Source: Haemaphysalis longicornis (lineage: Eukaryota; Arthropoda; Arachnida; Ixodida; Ixodidae). Taken from it: a stretch of DNA of 64,000 nucleotides. The stretch is from the NCBI GenBank assembly GCA_013339765.2, contig CM023449.1, positions 36,658,353 through 36,722,352 on the forward strand, written 5' to 3'. A program made the translations under genes and the position numbers. Numbering within the stretch: position 1 is the stretch's first letter; each line of letters begins with the position of its first letter. Under the pieces are notes generated by a model. The model was not told the DNA's origin, did no database searches, and worked only from the letters and a program-made list of their open reading frames with translations. Shown piece after piece: positions 48,280 to 59,908 of the stretch.

Positions 48280-49150
48280 CAAACCTAGACACAAAAAATG
48301 GCTCGTTGTTGATCTAGCTTTGAAAATCCCCCCACTTCCCAAACATTTCGAAGTGGGGTGGCGGCCTACTCGGTCACCTCCCTGCGTACGCCAGCAGGAT
48401 AGTGGAGCGGTACACAATTTCAGTGTTTCATAGAGGAACGTGGTAGACGGAAGGGAGTACGGCCGAATCGTCTAGTCGTCCACCCTCGACAGGAGTTGCC
48501 GGAAGATGACGTCGCAGGCAGTGGTTCAGAAATTCGAACATTAGGTAAAATGCGCATTTACCTAGCTGTTACAAGTAGCCAATCGTATAAACGTTCCTAA
48601 ACATTCAAACGGTGTGTCGCATTGCGAACTAGTTAGGGTTCAAATTACATGTCAAGGGGGACTGCGGTATCAAGCGTAAGGCGGAGTAGTGAGCATGAAT
48701 TTCTGTCTTGAAATAGCCTACGAATAAGGCGCCTTTTTTATCACCTGGCTAATACTAAAAAAAATGGCGTCATGATGTCCTTGCTCCATCAGCAGTAACA
48801 AGACGTCCCTACCACTTCTCGAGCGAGGGTTTGGGAATGGAGGAGTAAGATATACATTTATTGGAGAAAATATTAAAAAACAAGGAAATTGGGCGGCCTC
48901 TTCTAATTTCCTTAGGCCGCAGGCTACCGTCACCGCTCGAGCTCTATTGGCCAAGTAATCATGGTCTTCCAGACGCGAGCTGGTCAACCATATCTCTGCC
49001 ATTGCTCCGGGGTAAATCGAAGGTGTGGGTTGTGGGGGCGACAACTACATCCCGGAATTTCGCAGGTATGGTAGTTGTACGGTAGGTTGACAGAGATCTG
49101 GTCTGGATTTTTCTTTTAGTGCGTAGAGTTCTTTGCCGAGTACCCCCTCC
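48280..49150. other. Non-coding stretch, nothing recognised
   Basis: No motif-bearing frame. Part of a long minus-strand open frame (48959-49669) begins here but consists mainly of the following tandem repeat. Confidence 0.4.
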
Positions 49151-49154
49151 ACCA

Positions 49155-49600
49155 GAACCGTGTAACGCCCTGTATTTCCACAATAATGCATATGTCGTAG
49201 AATTTCTAAATGTAATCGTCATAATAGCGTAAATAAAGATACTTGCTCGGGCTAAATTCTGATAAAAAAAAATAAAAAGGGATATTGAGAAATCACGGAA
49301 ACTGGCAAAGCGTATAACGAATGGCGTTTCCACAATAATGCAGATTTTGCGAAAGGTCCACCTGTGATCGCTGCAATAGCAGAAATGAAGAAAACTGGTA
49401 GAAGGAAATTTTGAAAAACTACAAAAGTAGGAAAATATAAAATAATTACAAAAGATGGTGACCCGTGTAACGCCCTGCATTTCTACAATAATGGAGATTT
49501 CGCGAAAGTTCCAAATGTAATCGTTATAACAACGTAAACTGAGATAATTGGTCGGATGAACTTTTGAAAAACTAAAAAGGAGGCTAGAAAGCCTGGTGAT
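49155..49600. repeat. 152-bp tandem repeat, three units
   Basis: The anchor CACAATAATG(C/G)A recurs at about 49179, 49331 and 49484 (the third reads CTACAATAATGGA), spacing 152-153 bp. Each is preceded by GTGTAACGCCCTG or a variant and followed by AAATGTAATCGT- and TTTTGAAAAACTA-like blocks. Units have diverged by roughly a fifth by eye. Confidence 0.8.
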
Positions 49601-49659
49601 ACTTATCGAAGACTTCTTTGCAGCTTCATTGGCTTTGCGTCTCTTTCGTCGCTTTTGTT

Positions 49660-51014
49660 TCTTTGTCATACGGCAATAATTGCGTCAGCCTACACTCCAC
49701 AGCTTCCCTGTAATTACAGTTTGGTGCGGCTAATCTGCACCCGTTCTACTCACGTGCCAACACGTTTGTGTTTCATACAGCACGCACTATTCTGCAACGC
49801 TTACGTTCCCAATTCGTAGTTTTTGGGAATTACGTAAACTGGGAACAGTAACTCCTCGAATTTCTCGATTGTTTGCCAATCCACCAAGTGTGTATGTGCC
49901 ACATTTGCTCGACCACTTGCACAGTAAATTCGTATTGCGCTGCTGCTGAGGAGACCGGTGTTCCAATAGCGTCGAATCACAAATGTGTTTTTTTCTTATC
50001 TATTTCCTCTGCACCGGCGGCCAATTTTTTGAACCGACAATAAACAAGGAAGACAGTTTTTCTCGGATTGGGGCACTTATACCTTTCGCCTTAAAACCTC
50101 TGATTGATTCATTCCATACAGAAAGTACTATTTTTTCTCATTTCCCCACTTGAATATGAAATTCTAAGCTTTTTTTACCATTTCCGATCGATGGGAACCA
50201 AGAAAAGAAGCCTCGCGTCTACGTAGAAATTCATTACGAATGGACGGATTTGGAGATAATTAGGCCATACGTTTCTGATAAGACGGGAAGCTTTAAGCTG
50301 TGCCGAGGAAGAGAAATCCGGCAACCTATTTATTGTACAATCTCCGGAATGGACTAAGCGCATGCATTCGCTTCATAACCCTAGTAAATAAATATTAAGC
50401 AAAAAGGAAGGAACGGAGCTGCTCCAATATTCCGCAATTCAGTGACAATCCCACTTGAGCCTCCAATATTTGACATTTACAAAGACTGCCTTGGAAATTA
50501 TGCATCTCGGCCAAAGCCAGCCTGCCATCTCTACTGTAGGCAATGACTAATTAGCTGGGCCTAAACCTTCCGTAATTTAGGACCATCTGCGCTATAGAGT
50601 TCAGGGATGGTCTCAGAACGTGAACACGTACTAAAGACGGACATCTTATGTAAGGGAGGCTTTTGTTTTAGTTCAATGCGCCTTTCTGAGTATAAACGTA
50701 CGTTTGTTTAAAAAATGGTGCGTATTGGATCAAGCCCAGTAAAAAAAAAACCATCACTACATAGCGGACCATCACGCGTGAATCTTCGATAATTAGTTTT
50801 AGTATGCGCACATCCTATTTCAATTTGTTGAAATTGTACAACGGGCCATACTCCATTTAAGCTCTAAACTTCGTGGCGTCATTTACGATGCTTATTAAAG
50901 AGTTTGCTGAAACAAAGTAATCCATATTGTCCAAGCTTCTTGAACTATGCCTAATTTTCTTAGATTCCATGATTAACTGCAGTTGATTGTAAACGTGTCT
51001 AGCTTCGGATAGAT
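49660..51014. other. AT-rich stretch, nothing recognised
   Basis: No family motif, repeat pair or tRNA-like box found. Confidence 0.4.
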
Positions 51015-51749
51015 TCACGTATATGGGAGTACAGGTGCGCGCAGAAGTAACCGGAGCACGGAAGCGGTGGCCGATTGCATCGCTGCGCTGCGTAGGACGC
51101 CGACGGGAACCAAGGAGCGGCGTTCTGCGCAGGTCCGCTCACACTTCCCCGATAGCCCTATCTGATATGCCTAACCGCCGCTTTGCTGGCGCGTCGCGCC
51201 GCGTGTAAGAGCTTCTAAAGGGCAGCGCTAAACTAAACTGTGGCGCTGATTACGTTGCCGCTCGCAGTCGGCAGCAGTGACTGAATCCGCCGCTTCTGGG
51301 CTCGCACGAGCTGCGCACGCTCGGAAACGCGGCTTGTTGCGCTCCGTGATGTGAAATTATGAAAGTCTTGTTCACGGGTGGCATGGTATTGCCTGCCTAT
51401 CTGGTTTCTTGCGGCATGCCTATGCGATGCAAGACATTGCAACTTCTGGGGTGCTTTCTATACTCTTGAGGCATATTTTGCTGTCGCCTTATAATGGCTT
51501 GCCGTATAATTTAGCGCCGCCTACCATATAGTTTAGCGCACCCCTTTTGAAGCTCTTACCCCCGGCCTGACGCCCCAGCAGAGCGGCTATTAGTCATATG
51601 TGATAGGGCAGCGGGGGCAGTGGGAACGCACCTGCACAACGCCGCTCGTTGGTTTCCATTGGCGCTCCTACGCGGCGCAGCGATGCAATTAGGCAACCGC
51701 TCCTTCTGCTCCGTTTACATTTGCGTGGATTTGTACATGTATCTGCGGC
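51015..51749. mobile_element. Foldback element with arms of about 220 bp
   Basis: The left arm (51015-51235) and the reverse complement of 51529-51749 share ordered blocks: ATTGCATCGCTGCGC, CGCGTAGGA, GGAACCAA(G/C)GAGCGGCGTT, CGCTTTGCTGG/CGCTCTGCTGG, TAAGAGCTTC and GCGCTAAACTA. The loop is about 290 bp, AT-balanced, with no transposase. Divergence between the arms is moderate, so it is old. Confidence 0.75.
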
Positions 51750-51759
51750 CCGTAATAAA

Positions 51760-52778
<1,019 letters not shown>

Positions 52779-52789
52779 CACTACAGGCG

Positions 52790-53562
52790 TCGAAGCCGTT
52801 CCTTGCTCTGCTAAACAACACTGGCATGACGACCACCATTCAGAGATAGCCGAATTTCTTATAGACCCAGTCGTCTTGTCATATCCTGACTAACCCTGGT
52901 ATTCTGAGTCCGTCCTCTGTTCCAGCCTCTGGTCGAGGAGATCCTTGAAATCGATTTCCCCATGCATAATCATTGTGGAATGCTCCCCTTAGCCGAGTGA
53001 AGGGAGCAAACGGAGTGGAGGAGGGACTCAGAATATGGCCCTAAGTGTCTTTCTTTTTCCAAAAGCAGACTCCACCTAGAGCAGTTCCCGTCAACCAGTC
53101 GTCAAACGTTTTAATGATGTGCCCACTGAGAAAAGGGCGGAATATTTTTTACCTTCCAGACATAGCTTCCGCCCCCAGCTGTGTCCCTGCATGGTGCCCC
53201 GATCTCACCACACCTGGAAGCTCAGAACTGAGCACTCCTTCGTCAATAGACAGACGTCGGGCGCAGGTACAAATAAGGGGCTAGGTACGAAGGGACTACG
53301 TGGCGTAGATCAAACCTTACTTCAAGACAGCTACATCAGGGACAGCGACAAAATAATGATAATAGCAACAGTAATCCCGCGGAAGTAGATGAGCACTGTC
53401 TAGTGCAGTGTAAAACCTGCGAGCGTTGTCACCACGAGCGTCAAATTCGCAAGCCTAGAACTTTTTTTCTAATGTTCGACATAAAATATCACTAAACGCA
53501 CGAGACGAAAAAAGTGTGCAAAGACGGTAATATAACTTTTGTTTCAGTAAAGCGAAGTTATT
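52790..53562. other. Non-coding stretch, nothing recognised
   Basis: Frames at 53045-53388 show no motif. No repeat pair found. Confidence 0.4.
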
Positions 53563-53788
53563 GAACAGACCTGAAGGTCGCGGGTTCGCAGGTTCGATTC
53601 CCGGCCGCGGCGGCCGCTTTTCTGAAGGAGGCGAAAAGCAAAACGCCCGTGTGTACGAGATTTCGGCGCACGATAAAGATCCCCAGGTGGTCAAAATTAA
53701 TCCGGAGCCCTCCACTACGGCGCGCCTCATCGCCTGCGTTGCGTTGGGCGCGTTAAACCCCCACATCAATCAATCGAACAGACCTGAA
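53563..53788 (+). mobile_element. 5'-truncated Ruka-type SINE with 13-bp duplication
   Basis: The duplication GAACAGACCTGAA is perfect at 53563-53575 and 53776-53788. The copy starts in the tRNA-like head just before the B box, so the A box is missing. GTTCG occurs twice at the truncation point (GGTTCGCAGGTTCG). The body and the AATCAATC tail are otherwise intact. Confidence 0.95.
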
Positions 53789-53799
53789 CCCTATCCTGT

Positions 53800-54980
53800 G
53801 CGCACACGGCTTTCCGGTTAGGGCAAACCTTCGTGTGTGTATCTACGAGTTTTATGGGTGTTTGCTAGCGCGCGTGTGTTTTCTTGCTGTGCTTGCTCTG
53901 ACCCGACGAGCAAAAGAACCGAAAGTGTAAACAGGTTGTCTACAACCTTCTGCGGAAGCGATAAACACATTACGTTGGCTCAATAGGATTCAGAAAAAGG
54001 CAGAGTAAACGAAAGAAAGAGAATAATAGCGACGTAAAGAAAAGTGGTACGCCTCTAGAAACTTGTAATTTGTTAAGTTTGCCGTAAATACTCTGAGCAT
54101 GCTGCTTCTCATCGTCTCATCCCTCTTTTTGGGAGTGTAACGTGGGTGCGCACACAGACTCTGTCATGTCAAATAAAATTTTGTAATAATGAACATCAGG
54201 GCTCCAGGCTGCCGCCCTAATGACAGCCGTGGTACTTCCGCCTTCCACGGGTCGGCGTGACGCGCATGAAAAGCCTCACACTGGAAGAATTGCAAGAACG
54301 GGTTGCCTTCATCGCCTGTTATGGTGTCCTTTAATACTTAAGAGTCTGTACCTTGCGCCCTTATTGTGTCACAAATGTCTGAACACTTCCGGAGTATTTG
54401 CAGTAGATTGTTTATGTTATAGTTTGTCTTTGTTTTTGTTTTTTTGTCCACCCTAGTAAACATGTTTATAGAGTGTAGGAATCACGCAGGACGGAAAATG
54501 CATTCATGCATTTCTTCACAGCTTGCCGCCTTCATTTCTTAAGCTCTCCGTCGTAAGAGAAAACTTTGGCGTAACAATAAAAACGTTACCAATGCTTTAA
54601 AAATTCCTTTCACGTGCAGTATGGAGAGCGCTCCACACTGTTATGCCACTAGGCAATGCAGGGACTTCCGGTACCGGAGAAGGGGGGGGGGGGGGGAGCG
54701 AATCAAATTCTTGACCAGAGCGATAGTTAAATTTTAAAACTGGTGGTTGCGTGGTACAGAGCTTTCAAAAAGCTTGATGATGAAAGGACGTAGAAGGGTA
54801 GCACGATGGCAGGTTAAGAAGCCACAAATTAAGGCGCGCCAATCAACATCCCAGTGGCCAAACTTTTAAATCATAACTACGCAAAGAGATGCACAAAAAA
54901 ATTCCCTCGCACTTCCCCGAGGGGGAGAGTGTGTAAGTGCGAATGCACGAATGTTGATTGCGCGATTACGGTGGATATCG
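53800..54980. other. Non-coding stretch, nothing recognised
   Basis: Includes a G-run of about 16 at 54681. Short frames without motifs. Confidence 0.4.
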
Positions 54981-54989
54981 TGATCTTGG

Positions 54990-55201
54990 AGTGGAGAGGA
55001 GGCGCCCAACACCCGCAGTCACTGAGCGGAGAGAGGAGGAGGAGAGTAGCGCCCGCCGTTACGGCGAGGGCTACACGAGCGCCCTCACGCGTCGGAATGC
55101 GGAGCGCCCGCTACGCGAGCGAGAGCTCTCCCGCCCGAAGTGGAGAGGAGGCGCCCAACACCCGCAGTCACTGAGCGGAGAGAGGAGGAGGAGAGTAGCG
55201 C
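54990..55201. repeat. Perfect 63-bp direct repeat in a GC-rich block
   Basis: 54990-55052 and 55139-55201 are identical by eye, from AGTGGAGAGGAGGCGCCCAA through GTAGCGC, 149 bp apart. The sequence between is CpG-rich and unrelated. The frames spanning it are composition artefacts. Confidence 0.85.
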
Positions 55202-55548
55202 GCGCCCATCTCCCCCCGTTGCTAGGGAAGACGAGGAGGAAGACGAGGACCGCGCGCACCCGCAGCTGTTGCTATGAGGACGACGGCGGCGGACGATTCA
55301 GGCTCGCTTAAGAAGTGCATTCGCACTTAAAAATTAAAGCCGTTCCACTCGATGTGAAAGCTGTCGGAAGTGCAGAGCACTGATTCACCATAAAGGGCTG
55401 TGTGTACCGTTCTTATTCGCTCACTGCTACCACCCAATGCATTTCAAATTTCCCGCCTTCGCAGTGCTCACGCACCTCCTGCCTGAAACTGCGCCAGCGG
55501 GATTTCTGTTCTCTTTGTGCTTGCTTTAATTTAGTATTCTGGAGCTGT

Positions 55549-55690
55549 TTTGCGTCGTTCAATCCGAACGCACCATTTTTTTCTTGCACGGCTAAAACCT
55601 TTCTGCAGCATTTCGAACGCGCCATTTTCTTGGTCGTGGAGCCTTTCTGCGTCATTTAGAACGCGCCATTGTTTCCTTTCGCGGCTGCTT
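55549..55690. repeat. Three degenerate units of about 48 bp
   Basis: GAACGC(A/G)CCATT recurs near 55567, 55616 and 55660, each after a TTTC/TTTGCG(T/G)C-like word and before a TTTTCTT/TTTCCTT stretch. The period is about 48 bp with drift. Confidence 0.6.
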
Positions 55691-56029
55691 TTTTAGCTTA
55701 CTATCGTAAAAACCAACCCAACAAGCGTTCCTAACTAAATGATCGCGGGTGCTGCCGGTTAATTACGTATATTTTGCTTCAAATGTACCAATAGTTTTGT
55801 TTGCGCTAAACAACGGGGAGATGTAGGACAAGCGCCAGCGGTTCACGAGTTTCGAACGCTTATGACTATATGAACCGCTTGACTTTCGAAGCCTCTGGGG
55901 AACGCCGCGAACGACAGCGTTACCCCGGGACGCCCTGTTACTCTACTTGGGTCCAGCGAGCGAGCTACGACGACAAGGCGAGTGCTTAAAGTGTTCTGCA
56001 CTTGAAATGGGCTGAATATTGACTTACGC

Positions 56030-56275
56030 TCGGAGAGGGAACAACAATACATCAATGTATGAGAAACACTTCCCCCATGCCACCGCACTTCCCTGCAAAA
56101 TAATACACAAGCCAGGCAATCACCGGACACTGCATACCAACAAAACTGACCACAGCTCTTGCAAATGCGGGAAACCTGCACAAAAGATCGACGACCAGCT
56201 CATAGACTGCTCCGTAACAAGAAAGGAAAGGCTACTCCTGCCACGCAAATTTCCAAACACTACAGCATAGAAACC
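56030..56275 (+). pseudogene. Possible LINE C-terminal fragment
   Basis: One frame reads LHTNKTDHSSCKCGKPAQKI and continues to LIDCSVTRKERLLL, resembling the CxC...H/Q...C...RER region at the end of non-LTR proteins. Neither RNase H nor reverse transcriptase is detectable nearby, so this is weak. Confidence 0.35.
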
Positions 56276-56742
56276 TGAAATTATCAAACACCAGGGTACA
56301 TGCCAAGCCGTAGAAGAGCCCGTAAAAAAGATCAACCAGATCATTAACCAGCTCAACTGTCCCAGTGTCGGCTTTATGGCACCGGCCTTCTGTAACGCTA
56401 CTGGAGCGAAACTTATCAGTCAGGTACAATTGCATATCCTGAAGTTCAACGTTTTCACCTTCTGTTTCATTTCTTTTGCTAAAAGCTATATTATCTTTGT
56501 ATTTTACGTTCCGTCTTGTTTCTTTTTCTTCAACTCTTCTTGCCAATTGGGTACTTTGTTCACTCATCTATTTTATTCATTTCACCAACAATTTACCACA
56601 CACATAAGTCGATTTATAAAGTGTTTTTCGGACCTTTGTACATTCTCCGAGCAATGATGCCGGTGAGCAGGACTGTTCCTGGCCGAGCAACCTACTGCTA
56701 CCATCGTGTCCAACGAGGTGGAGGACAGTAAGAGTAAAATCA

Positions 56743-57175
56743 ATGGAAAGGTTCACTGAGAACGATGGAAGGGTGCAGACGACCTTGCAGGAACTGGTAG
56801 AACTTCAAAGGTCTCTCAGTGGCACCAGCGAGACAGTCATAAAAGGATGTGATGGGGTATTAAAGAAGTTCGAAGCTTTCCTGGGGATCAACCTTTTTAT
56901 AGCCCTGGTTGGCCCATGCGAGCTATTAGCGAGGATGCTTCAACACCCAGTTGGCGGTGCTCCAGGAGCAGAACAAGCAGCAGAGTCTTTGTGATCGCTT
57001 GGCACAGCTGCGGTCTGACGCCTCATTAGACGTTGTATGGCAGCAGACAAACATCAAGAGCAAGAGAGTTAGATCCAAAGACACTTGGTGTGCTCAGAGT
57101 TTCTCAGCCGCCCAGAAGACCTCAGTTCGCAGAAAAGCCGTAGGATCCTACAGCGCATGAAGGCAAGTCGTCACA
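56743..57175 (+). pseudogene. hAT-like (ZMYM1-type) transposase relic
   Basis: The first frame (56743-56994) has GVLKKFEAFLGINLFIALVG and CELLARMLQHP. It is followed, one frame over (from about 56951), by AVLQEQNKQQSLCDRLAQLR and SDASLDVVWQQTN. That order (F..F.G..L.......LS.TLQ....A...A......L...R.D..FD..W) is typical of hAT-type transposases of the zinc-finger MYM group. A further shift follows near 57080. No zinc finger or catalytic domain remains. Confidence 0.45.
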
Positions 57176-57179
57176 GGCG

Positions 57180-58230
57180 TTCCGGTGTCCACCCTTGTCA
57201 CAAATTACACCTTCTATTGGACTTTCTTTTCAATTTTCTCATCGATAAATTCGTTCATTCATCCGCTTACATTCAGCGCATGTGTGTTTCGTTTAAAGAG
57301 TTACTGAACTTCGCATGACTTATATTAGTATACTTCCCCAGGCTACTTCATTCATGCACATATCCCATTAAAATGCGCCATAAGCCCTGTTTGCAAGTAG
57401 GTCCTGACTTGTTTGAAATGTGAGGAACTACATGAAAAGGGTGGAAGATGAAGTCCTTGTTTGAATTACAATACCGTGAAGAATAATTGCACACACGGGA
57501 TTGCCATTAATTGCGCATGAGGAGTAGTTGGGGTGGAAGGGATGTTTAAACTCCGCGCCCTTCTTTTCCAATCTTGCGGCCATGCCCTCTACGTACCTAA
57601 AATCCGCATTCCCCAAATACTTCCACTGAAAGCAGCCGCCATTGAAATCGGGCAACAAATGAAGTACGCCTTTGTTTCATTCGCGAAGTTAAGGATTCCA
57701 TCAGCTTTGGATGCCAGGGCGCATTTCCGCTAACGCTTAGCAGGCACGCACGCCTCATGCGGGACTACGAATCTCATTAACATTCGGGTGCGTTATTCCG
57801 AAGAATTTGACTTTGCCAAACAACAGTGAGGGCAAAATCCTTAATGAGTCGCGAACTGCTGCCAGCGGCCGGCTTGCTTCTTCGTAAGGGTGGAAAGGTA
57901 CAAACGAATATTTTACGGCTGACGTGAACTTGAAGAACGAGAAATTACTCAGAGTATAGCGTACATTACGTACCCTCGCCAACATTGTCTGCACCACCAA
58001 GCATCGTGTGGGCGTAGTACGACAGCCTCCTTACTGCTTCTAACAAAGTCTCATGTTGTTTTGAAAGAAAGCGAGAGCGCGTCAGACGGGACGGGAAGAA
58101 AACCTCTCTACTTCCCTTCCAGTCCCGTGTTATTGTAGCGACGCCAGCTTGGTGCGTGTTTTCTCAATAAACTAGCCAATAAAACTAGGTGAGCACCAAA
58201 GTAGTGTTTATGGCGCGTAAATACGGGATC
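57180..58230. other. Stretch without a confident gene
   Basis: Minus-strand frames at 57658-57428 (FNGGCFQWKYLGNADFRYV) and 58000-57755 (FFGITHPNVNEIRSPA) look protein-like but I cannot assign them. They may be remains of a repeat-borne gene. Confidence 0.35.
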
Positions 58231-59361
58231 ATTCCTCTCTCGTGTGTCTGATGATGGTGATGGTCGCGATGAGCACCGGCCCCGGAACAGCTGTGACCAC
58301 CGCCGACCCCACGAGGCAGCGTCCAAAGCTTTCGGAGAAGCACCGGAGATCTGGGAGAGGGGAACGTCGTCGGCTGTACGTCTGGTCATGGCTGGTCAGT
58401 TCGTCTGGTCTCGGCGGGGCATGGGCAGGGGACACGGGGCTGGGGAATGTCGCGTCCGTGGCTCACCGGGGCTGGGGCGGGCTGACGCTTTCCAAGAGCC
58501 AGGATGAGACCGCTTCACGAGGCGAAACGGGGTGAAGCTCGGGGCCTGGATGGCACTGAAACCCGCACCCTCCACCAAAATGTTACATGGCGGAAAGACA
58601 ATGATGAGGCGAACCATGGGAGACGATGAAGAGAATGCGGCTGGTTTGAGCGATCATGGGCGCTTGTATATAGAACGCATCGCTCTGTGGCAACATCTTG
58701 TAAATACATCACTTCATCGTCGCCCATGGTTCGCCTCATCATTGTCTTTCCGCCACGTAACATTTTGGTGGAGAGTGCGGGTCCCTCCCCGTCCTGGCCC
58801 CAGCATCGCTACGTCTCGGCACCGGCGAAACATCGAGGGTACGCGGGCCGTGTCGGGCAGCCCCAGCCCCGCCGCGATCAGCACATTACGATGCCCCCGC
58901 CCCGTGTCCCCAGCCAATGAGAAGCCGATCAAGAACCGAGACCAGACGAGACGTGACCAGCCAAGACGTGTCGCCCATGTCGTGTCCCCAGCCTTCTCGT
59001 CCGGCGCGGTTCCCAGCACTCTCATCGGTTCGTCGTGGTCTTCTGGGCGTCGATGTTCGGAGACCAGTCGACATCGGAGACCGCCATCGTCATTGGCCGC
59101 GGAAAGGACTTCACTGTTTATACACATCGCATCTCATCCTCACCACACCCATCCATTCACGGTGACCGAGCACGACCGAGACGGTCTTCTTTGGCCGGGG
59201 GGTGATGTTACGAACAAGTGGACAATTCCCAATGTCCCTCCATCGACGACGACGAGGAGGTGGCTGACGCGCAGCCGGTGCGAGCTCGGCGATACCCGCC
59301 ATGTAAATAGTTCAGAATACATAGTCCGCATCTCATTGTTCATGTCCTGCGCCACGTTACA
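58230..59361. mobile_element. Head-to-head LTR-retrotransposon relic sharing one palindromic LTR
   Basis: The central LTR (58581-58762, TGTTAC...GTAACA) has inverted ends about 50 bp long: CATGGCGGAAAGACAATGAT on the left matches the right end read inward. On both sides, pointing away from it, is the same leader, beginning TTTTGGTGGAG(A/G)GTGCGGGT and continuing to CTGGGGACACGGGG- and GACCAGACGA-like blocks. On the right side the sequence reaches a polypurine stretch (59192-59205) and a second, diverged LTR at 59206-59361. No gag or pol is present. Confidence 0.65.
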
Positions 59362-59364
59362 ATA

Positions 59365-59680
59365 TAAACGCGCGCCATTCTTGTGGCAGGATTTCTGTAC
59401 CTCGGGTACAAACTACGTGCCTTAGGACACCTTGCGCCACCTAGGCAAAATCTCGTGAAGGACAGCATCCAATGGAGTGCACAGCTGCATATTTGAATAC
59501 GCTAGGCTAACAACCGCGCTCTGTTACATTTCTGTCGCACGTAATGATAGAGCCACAAGGGGGGTGCACTCGCTTTTAGCTTTTTGTGCCTCACCGATGG
59601 CATATGCTGCGCGAAACAGCACTGCAGGACAGCCAACTTTCTCTGACGATGGTGATGCTCGTGTGTGAAGTCAAAGAAAA
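59365..59680. other. Short gene-free stretch
   Basis: Nothing recognised between the LTR relic and the tRNA-like modules. Confidence 0.4.
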
Positions 59681-59762
59681 AAGCTTCCCCTGGTCCGAAT
59701 CGAACTAAGCCGATGTCTATGCGAGTGCGCATTTCCAACACTTTTTTAACAGCGAAGTTGTT
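59681..59762 (-). repeat. Degenerate tRNA-like module with T-run
   Basis: The minus strand has AGTTCGATTCGG as a B box, then GGGGAAGCTTTTTTC as a likely Pol III stop. The A box is not convincing. Confidence 0.3.
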
Positions 59763-59822
59763 TAGCAATTCGTCGATTTCGGCGTTTCACAAAACTCAGT
59801 ATAGCAGTATAAAGAAAAGAAA

Positions 59823-59908
59823 TCAACGGCATCGTCAGGATTTGAACCTGTGTCTGGTAGATCAACGAAGTCAGAGTCAGTAATCTTACCCGCTCGGCTA
59901 CGACGGCT
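59823..59908 (-). repeat. tRNA-Ser/Leu-like relic
   Basis: The minus strand reads GCCGTCGTAGCCGAGCGGG (acceptor and A box, as in class II tRNAs), an anticodon-arm-like segment, a short variable arm, then CAGGTTCAAATCCTG, a perfect T arm. The acceptor pairs at six of seven positions with CGATGCC. The anticodon stem has mismatches. This is the most tRNA-like sequence in the window, but probably not functional. Confidence 0.5.

Noticed and set aside
48959..49669. 236-codon minus-strand frame
   Set aside because: Most of it is the 152-bp tandem repeat read in changing frames, hydrophobic by composition.
58532..59425. 297-codon plus-strand frame
   Set aside because: It spans both an LTR and the leader of the inverted LTR relic and has no gag or pol motif.
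59823..59908. Functional tRNA-Ser or tRNA-Leu gene
   Set aside because: The acceptor has a mismatch and the anticodon stem is poor. Kept as a relic.
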